The notes under the pieces were generated by a model. That model did not search any database and was not told the origin of the DNA. It saw only the letters and a program-made list of their open reading frames with translations. This document shows positions 59,738-64,000 of a stretch of 64,000 nt of DNA, piece after piece. Origin of the DNA: Blautia glucerasea (GTDB lineage: Bacteria > Bacillota > Clostridia > Lachnospirales > Lachnospiraceae); assembly GCF_020537505.1 (NCBI RefSeq), contig NZ_JAJBMO010000017.1:19918-83917 (forward strand). The letters are read 5' to 3'. Made by a program: the position numbers and the translations under genes. Every line of letters begins with the position of its first letter. Position 1 is the first letter of the stretch.

Positions 59738-61126
59738 ATGCAGAAATTATACTATCAGTTTCCGGAAACCTGGTTCGGTGATTGTATGCCATTTGGACAT
59801 GGAGATAAATTTTATTTATATCATCAGAGAGACACCAGAAAACCGGGACCGTTTGGAGAGCCGTTTGGCTGGGATTTAGCAACAACCTCTGATTTTGTTC
59901 ACTATGAAGACTGTGGTGTGGCAATTCCAAGAGGAACTGATGAAGAGCAGGATCAGTTTATTTTCGCAGGAAGTGTGTTTGAAGCAGAAGGACAGTATCA
60001 TATTTTCTATACAGGTTACAACCGTGATTATCCAGCTCTTGGAAAACCGTCGCAGGTACTGATGCATGCATATAGTGATGATCTGGTTACCTGGCACAAA
60101 ACTCAGGATGCTCTTACTTTTACCCCACAGGAAGGCTATGATCCAGATGACTGGAGAGATCCGTGGGTGATCCGTGATGAGGAAAATGACCAGTATTTAC
60201 TGATTCTTGGAGCAAGACTGCAGGGACCGAAAACAAGACAGACAGGAAGAACTGTTAAGTTTACTTCCAAGGATCTGAAAAACTGGAAGTTTGAAGGTGA
60301 TTTCTGGGCACCAGATCTTTATACCATGCATGAAATGCCAGACCTGTTTAAAATCGGTGACTGGTGGTATCATATTGTGACAGAATACAGTGACAGAAGC
60401 AAAATGGTTTATCGTATGAGCAAGAGCCTGAATGGTCCATGGATCGCACCGAAGGATGATGCATTTGACGGCAGAGCTTATTATGCAGGACGTACTTTTG
60501 AACTGAACGGACAGAGAATCCTGTTTGGCTGGGTAGCAACAAAAGACAAAGATGATGACGATGAAAACTTCATCTGGGCAGGAACCTTCATGGCACATGA
60601 GGTATACCAGAAAGAGGATGGTACTCTCGGCGTAAGAATTCCGGAAACAGTATGGAATGCTTTTGACAAAGAGGAAAAGAAGGATGATTTCGTTATCGAT
60701 ACACCAACTAAGAGTTCAGAAGTTGTTGTTGGAAGAAATACCGGTGACATTTTCAAATTTGAAGCAGATGTGGAATTCTCTGAGGGCACAAGAACATTTG
60801 GCGTGAGATTTTATGAGGACGAGGATAAAGCAGAATCTTATCAGTTTGTATTTAATACTACAGAGAACCGTTATGTATTCGAGAAGAAACCGAACTGGCC
60901 ATGGCCTGCAAATCAGAACATCGGACTGGAAAGACCAATTGATCTGATCCCGGGAAAGAAATATAACATCCGTATGATCGTGGATGACACAATTGCTACC
61001 ATTTATGTGGACGGTGTGGCTTTGAATGCACGAGCATACAAGAGACCAGGAGAAAGCTTATCTCTGTTTGCTTCTGAGGGAAGCATGAAGGTTACAAATT
61101 GCAAGGTGACTACTGGATTGAAGTAA
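59738..61126 (+). CDS. GH32-family beta-fructosidase, variant motif
   Basis: This 462-residue intracellular enzyme has a five-bladed propeller (1-300) and a C-terminal beta-sandwich (about 320-462). The three catalytic acids are D15 (nucleophile, WFGDCMPF), D141 (WRDPWV) and E199 (HEMPDLF), spaced like D17, D138 and E190 of the Thermotoga invertase. The usual WMNDPNG is replaced by WFGDCMPFG and the usual ECPD by EMPD, so the pocket differs from ordinary invertases. No signal peptide is present; it should cut imported fructosides. AAAGGAG lies upstream of the ATG. The 59630-59737 gap shows no terminator, so it is probably in the importer operon. Confidence 0.82.
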   Translation: MQKLYYQFPETWFGDCMPFGHGDKFYLYHQRDTRKPGPFGEPFGWDLATTSDFVHYEDCGVAIPRGTDEEQDQFIFAGSVFEAEGQYHIFYTGYNRDYPALGKPSQVLMHAYSDDLVTWHKTQDALTFTPQEGYDPDDWRDPWVIRDEENDQYLLILGARLQGPKTRQTGRTVKFTSKDLKNWKFEGDFWAPDLYTMHEMPDLFKIGDWWYHIVTEYSDRSKMVYRMSKSLNGPWIAPKDDAFDGRAYYAGRTFELNGQRILFGWVATKDKDDDDENFIWAGTFMAHEVYQKEDGTLGVRIPETVWNAFDKEEKKDDFVIDTPTKSSEVVVGRNTGDIFKFEADVEFSEGTRTFGVRFYEDEDKAESYQFVFNTTENRYVFEKKPNWPWPANQNIGLERPIDLIPGKKYNIRMIVDDTIATIYVDGVALNARAYKRPGESLSLFASEGSMKVTNCKVTTGLK

Positions 61127-61143
61127 TTTAGTGCAGCTGAAAA

Positions 61144-61178
61144 GAGCCTGGTGGAAGTTTTACTTCCACCAGGCTCTG
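61144..61178. terminator. Bidirectional terminator between GH32 and the amidohydrolase
   Basis: AGAGCCTGGTGGAAGT pairs perfectly with ACTTCCACCAGGCTCT (16 bp) over a TTT loop. The minus strand continues into TTTT, so it best serves the minus-strand operon. Confidence 0.88.
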
Positions 61179-61210
61179 ATAAATTCTGGTATAACAGTCT
61201 TTTGCTTTTT

Positions 61211-62545
61211 TTAATAAGCTCTCTTTATGATTTCATTCATATGCTGTGCAGCTTCAAATCGAATTCGCTCTTCATCTAATGTAAGTACCTCACGATTTTT
61301 CATAACAAGCTTTCCGTTGATGATGGAATCGATTACATCATGTCCATTTGCAGCATCTACAATAGTATTTACAAGATTCTGAGTTGGTGTAATATGCGGC
61401 TGATCAATATTTAAAAGAATCAGATCGGCTTTCTTTCCTTCTTTTACAGATCCCAGAATATCGCCATGTCCGATAGCATTTGCGCCTCCCTGAGAAGCCA
61501 TTTTCAAAAGAGTCGGGCAGGTCATAACTACCGGATTGAAAGAAGGAAGTCCCCAATAAGCCAGCATAGAATAACGCAGAACCTTCATCTCATCGAAAAT
61601 ATCCAGGTTAGAAGGAGCTGCTCCATCACAACCTAAACCTACACTTGCACCAGCTTCCAGGATCTGCGGAGCCTTCGGGAAGCCATGATTTGCCAGGTTG
61701 GCTCTTGGGCAATGAATCATTTTTACTTCTCGTTCTGCCATCAACGTAATATCATGGTCAGATAGCATAACATTATGTGCAGTCAGAAGATTTGGTCCCA
61801 AAATTCCCATTTCATCTAAAAACTCAGCAGGACGTTTTTGATAATTTTGCAGGCAAAAGCTCACTTCATCTTTATGCTCACATAAATGTGCATGGATGCC
61901 TGTATGAAGCTCTTTGGCACATTCACCTACCATGGTGATGAGATCTCTGGAGCAGGTCATTACCTGACGAATAGCAAACCAGATATCCACACGGCCATCG
62001 CCGGCCCCCTGATAGTTCTTATACAGCTCTTTTGTATGGTCTATAGCTTCAGAAGCAGTTTCCTTCATTGCGCCTGTAATAGCATTGCCCATATCCATTG
62101 TGGATTTCGCTATTGCGGCTCTCATACCGGATTCTATAACTGCATCAGCCACACGCTCCATATGTACACCGCCGGAATCAGCAAAAGCAGTAGTTCCGTT
62201 TTTGATCATTTCCAGACAGGCTAACTGTCCGCTGACGTAAGAATCTTCCGGGAGAAGATTGCTTTCAAAGGGAACCAGGAAACGAGTCCAAACCATAGGA
62301 TATTCATCGGCAACACGACCTCTTAACAGCTGCTGACAGGTATGTGTATGACCATCTATTAAGCCTGGCATAACAAGCTTACCTTTACCATCAAGTGTTT
62401 CTGTGGCAACACTATCAGCGAATTCATCTGCTGAACCGATTTTCTTGATCCAGGTGTCTTTAATTCCTACTGAACAGGTGGATGAAACGCTCATATCAGG
62501 ATTCAAAACCTGACAATTTTTGATTAAAATATCATAGTTTTCCAT
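61211..62545 (-). CDS. Deaminase-type amidohydrolase (SAH/MTA deaminase or TRZ/ATZ family)
   Basis: This 444-residue cytoplasmic metal enzyme has the amidohydrolase barrel with HTHT (about residue 66), HAHLCEHKDE (about 215-224), LLTAHNVMLSD and GLGCDGAAPSN as metal and catalytic positions. It should remove an amino or other group from a purine-like or triazine-like ring; 5-methylthioadenosine, S-adenosylhomocysteine and guanine-like compounds are possible. GAGGT precedes the ATG. It is the last gene of a three-gene operon with two membrane proteins, which probably import its substrate. Confidence 0.85.
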   Translation of the reverse strand: MENYDILIKNCQVLNPDMSVSSTCSVGIKDTWIKKIGSADEFADSVATETLDGKGKLVMPGLIDGHTHTCQQLLRGRVADEYPMVWTRFLVPFESNLLPEDSYVSGQLACLEMIKNGTTAFADSGGVHMERVADAVIESGMRAAIAKSTMDMGNAITGAMKETASEAIDHTKELYKNYQGAGDGRVDIWFAIRQVMTCSRDLITMVGECAKELHTGIHAHLCEHKDEVSFCLQNYQKRPAEFLDEMGILGPNLLTAHNVMLSDHDITLMAEREVKMIHCPRANLANHGFPKAPQILEAGASVGLGCDGAAPSNLDIFDEMKVLRYSMLAYWGLPSFNPVVMTCPTLLKMASQGGANAIGHGDILGSVKEGKKADLILLNIDQPHITPTQNLVNTIVDAANGHDVIDSIINGKLVMKNREVLTLDEERIRFEAAQHMNEIIKRAY

Positions 62546-62574
62546 AAGCTACCTCATTTCATCTCATATGTTTG

Positions 62575-63036
62575 TTAAATGGCTCCTGTCATTTTCAAAA
62601 CAACGTCTGCAACAAGAGCGGAGAATATAAAGGTTCCGGTAATTACAAATAAAGTGATCAATACCAGCTTCCATCCCATTTTTGCAAAATCCTTTAAATC
62701 TTTTCCAAGAGAAATACCGGCAAATGCACCAAGTGCTGTAGCCGGTGCTAAAAATGCAACAGAAGATGTAGTTCCAACTACGATATCTTTTACCGGTGAA
62801 ACAGGACATGCAAGAAGCAGTCCGAGAAGGGATACATACATCATAGAAGGAAGCTTAACAAATCGGCTCATAAATTTACTTATAGTAAGACCGATAAGAG
62901 AAATAGCACTCAGTAAAAGAACTCCAATAATGGAATCTTTTACGGGCATTTTATAACCAATTACATTTGTAAGTATTATAATCACAGACACCATGAGAAG
63001 CAGTCCAAGCTGCTGTACGAAGTATTTTCTGACCAT
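62575..63036 (-). CDS. Small integral membrane protein, partner of the DUF3100 protein
   Basis: This 153-residue protein has about four to five helices with a central loop SKFMSRFVKLPSMMYVS and the Gly/Ala-rich GAFAGISLGKDL. I do not recognise a named family. The start codon follows the DUF3100 stop directly (TAAATG) with AGGAGG inside the end of that gene, so the two are translationally coupled and probably form one transporter. Confidence 0.75.
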   Translation of the reverse strand: MVRKYFVQQLGLLLMVSVIIILTNVIGYKMPVKDSIIGVLLLSAISLIGLTISKFMSRFVKLPSMMYVSLLGLLLACPVSPVKDIVVGTTSSVAFLAPATALGAFAGISLGKDLKDFAKMGWKLVLITLFVITGTFIFSALVADVVLKMTGAI

Positions 63037-63852
63037 TTATTTAACCTCCTGATTATTTTTGCGTCCAATCTTAGGCTCTAAAATTGCGTATAATTTTTTT
63101 GCAAGAGGAAGACCTACGAAGGTACCCATGTAAATTCCGGTAATACCGGTCAGCATATCACTGGCACCACCCATGATCATAATATTTTCTGCCTGCTGTG
63201 GGTATATTTCACCTAATGTTCCGGCAGCAGCAGTCATCATGGATCCACTTCCTACTCCACTGGCCATACCAAGAGCAATAGGATCGAAAATATTCCAGGA
63301 AGCTACAACGCTTGCAAGAATGCTGATAAATACTGTTCCGATTACAGAACCTACAATGTAAACTGCAAAGGTTCCTTTTGTTTCCGGAGCGTCCGGTCCA
63401 AAAATATCTGTGGTCAATCCAAGGTTTGAATCACGGTTAATTGAGTAACATGCACCAATAGATTCCTTCTTTAAACCAAGTAATAATGCGAGCGGCATAG
63501 ATAAGAGAATCGTTCCAAGGTTTCCGAATTCCTGAAGAAGCAATGCAGGACCCACTGAAACCAGTTTTGCAAGATTTGCACCGGAAGAAATGCCCATTTT
63601 TGCCATAAAAGGTGCCAAAACCACAAGAACCAGGCTTCCGCCTATTTTACATTCCTCAGTTTTGAATACTTTAAAAATATCCGGTCCTAAAAGCCCTCCG
63701 AATATGACGGCAAACACCATCGGGAACAGAGTAAGTGTACCAATGCCAACGTTAAGCTTAACAGTTCCGATCAGATCACAGACTGCGGAAATGACCAGAG
63801 CGGCAAGGTAAATTTTCCAGTACTTTTTGATGACAATCTTTAGTTTTTCCAT
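63037..63852 (-). CDS. DUF3100-family membrane protein
   Basis: This 271-residue protein has about seven to eight helices and matches the DUF3100 family of uncharacterised transport-like proteins (ILLSMPLALLLGLKKESIGACYSINRDSNLGL; GMASGVGSGSMMTAAAGTLGEIYPQQAE). The Gly-rich SGVGSGSMMTAAA segment resembles a transport loop. AAGGAG is 9 bases before the ATG at 63852; the frame is open upstream to 63942 without a binding site. It heads an operon with a second membrane protein and an amidohydrolase, so import of a nucleobase-like compound is a fair guess. Confidence 0.8.
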   Translation of the reverse strand: MEKLKIVIKKYWKIYLAALVISAVCDLIGTVKLNVGIGTLTLFPMVFAVIFGGLLGPDIFKVFKTEECKIGGSLVLVVLAPFMAKMGISSGANLAKLVSVGPALLLQEFGNLGTILLSMPLALLLGLKKESIGACYSINRDSNLGLTTDIFGPDAPETKGTFAVYIVGSVIGTVFISILASVVASWNIFDPIALGMASGVGSGSMMTAAAGTLGEIYPQQAENIMIMGGASDMLTGITGIYMGTFVGLPLAKKLYAILEPKIGRKNNQEVK

Positions 63853-64000
63853 ATAAGAAACTCCTTCCTTTTTTTCTGCACAGGTGCGCAGCAATTTATG
63901 CTGTAAGTATAACATGAGAGCTGATTTCTGCGAACATACCAAAAAGGGGATGTGAAATAAGTCCCTAAAAGAAATAGGACCATTCGTTCATGCGAAAGGT

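Overview
The window looks like a chromosome segment of an anaerobic gut Firmicute of the Lachnospiraceae (Blautia/Ruminococcus-like). This is an inference from strong AGGAGG ribosome binding sites, several TTG/GTG starts, a moderate-to-low G+C content, YesM/YesN-type two-component systems beside sugar ABC importers, a two-gene minimal SUF Fe-S system and a T-box-controlled isoleucyl-tRNA synthetase. I see no phage, insertion sequence, CRISPR array, rRNA or tRNA.

Region 1 (1-27300) is a large glycan and sugar-acid utilisation locus. A first block holds a glycerol-kinase-like FGGY kinase, an Asp/Glu-racemase-family enzyme with only one of the two usual cysteines, a GH127 hydrolase, a DUF1537 acid-sugar kinase, a beta-keto acid cleavage enzyme (BKACE) and a GH78 alpha-L-rhamnosidase. 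It is followed by a histidine kinase/AraC response regulator pair, a sugar ABC importer (binding protein and two permeases), a GH37/63-like glycosidase and a GH43 enzyme. A more AT-rich block then holds a LacI regulator, an ADP-ribosylglycohydrolase-family protein and a near copy of the binding protein without permeases. A DUF5060/DUF4038 (GH140-like) hydrolase and a MATE exporter close the region. None of the hydrolases here has a signal peptide, so oligosaccharides are probably imported and cut inside the cell. The enzyme set (rhamnosidase, GH127, GH140-like, sugar-acid kinase, BKACE) suggests a branched pectin-like substrate whose acidic sugar is degraded by an uncharacterised route. I consider this the most interesting system in the window.

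Region 2 (27400-44000) is mostly housekeeping: a GGDEF-GGDEF-EAL protein, a lone FeoA, a SufC/SufB-like minimal Fe-S assembly pair, a shrunken ABC exporter relic, a CIRCE-controlled Hsp20, a DEDDh exonuclease, a D-Ala-D-Ala carboxypeptidase, T-box-ileS (IleRS type 2), glycogen phosphorylase and a PIG-L deacetylase. Its intergenic spaces carry two families of small palindromic repeats.

Region 3 (44000-53000) has a surface GH43-like lipoprotein next to a GH42 beta-galactosidase (possibly for beta-galactan), a DUF362 ferredoxin-like protein, a nitroreductase, a GNAT acetyltransferase, a DUF3877 protein and a VOC protein with its own strong promoter.

Region 4 (53000-61200) is a second sugar locus with the same plan as the first: histidine kinase, AraC response regulator, binding protein, two permeases and a GH32 beta-fructosidase, probably for fructo-oligosaccharides. 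In both sugar loci a hairpin lies between the binding protein and the first permease. Region 5 (61200-63852, minus strand) is an operon of a DUF3100 membrane protein, a second small membrane protein and a deaminase-type amidohydrolase.
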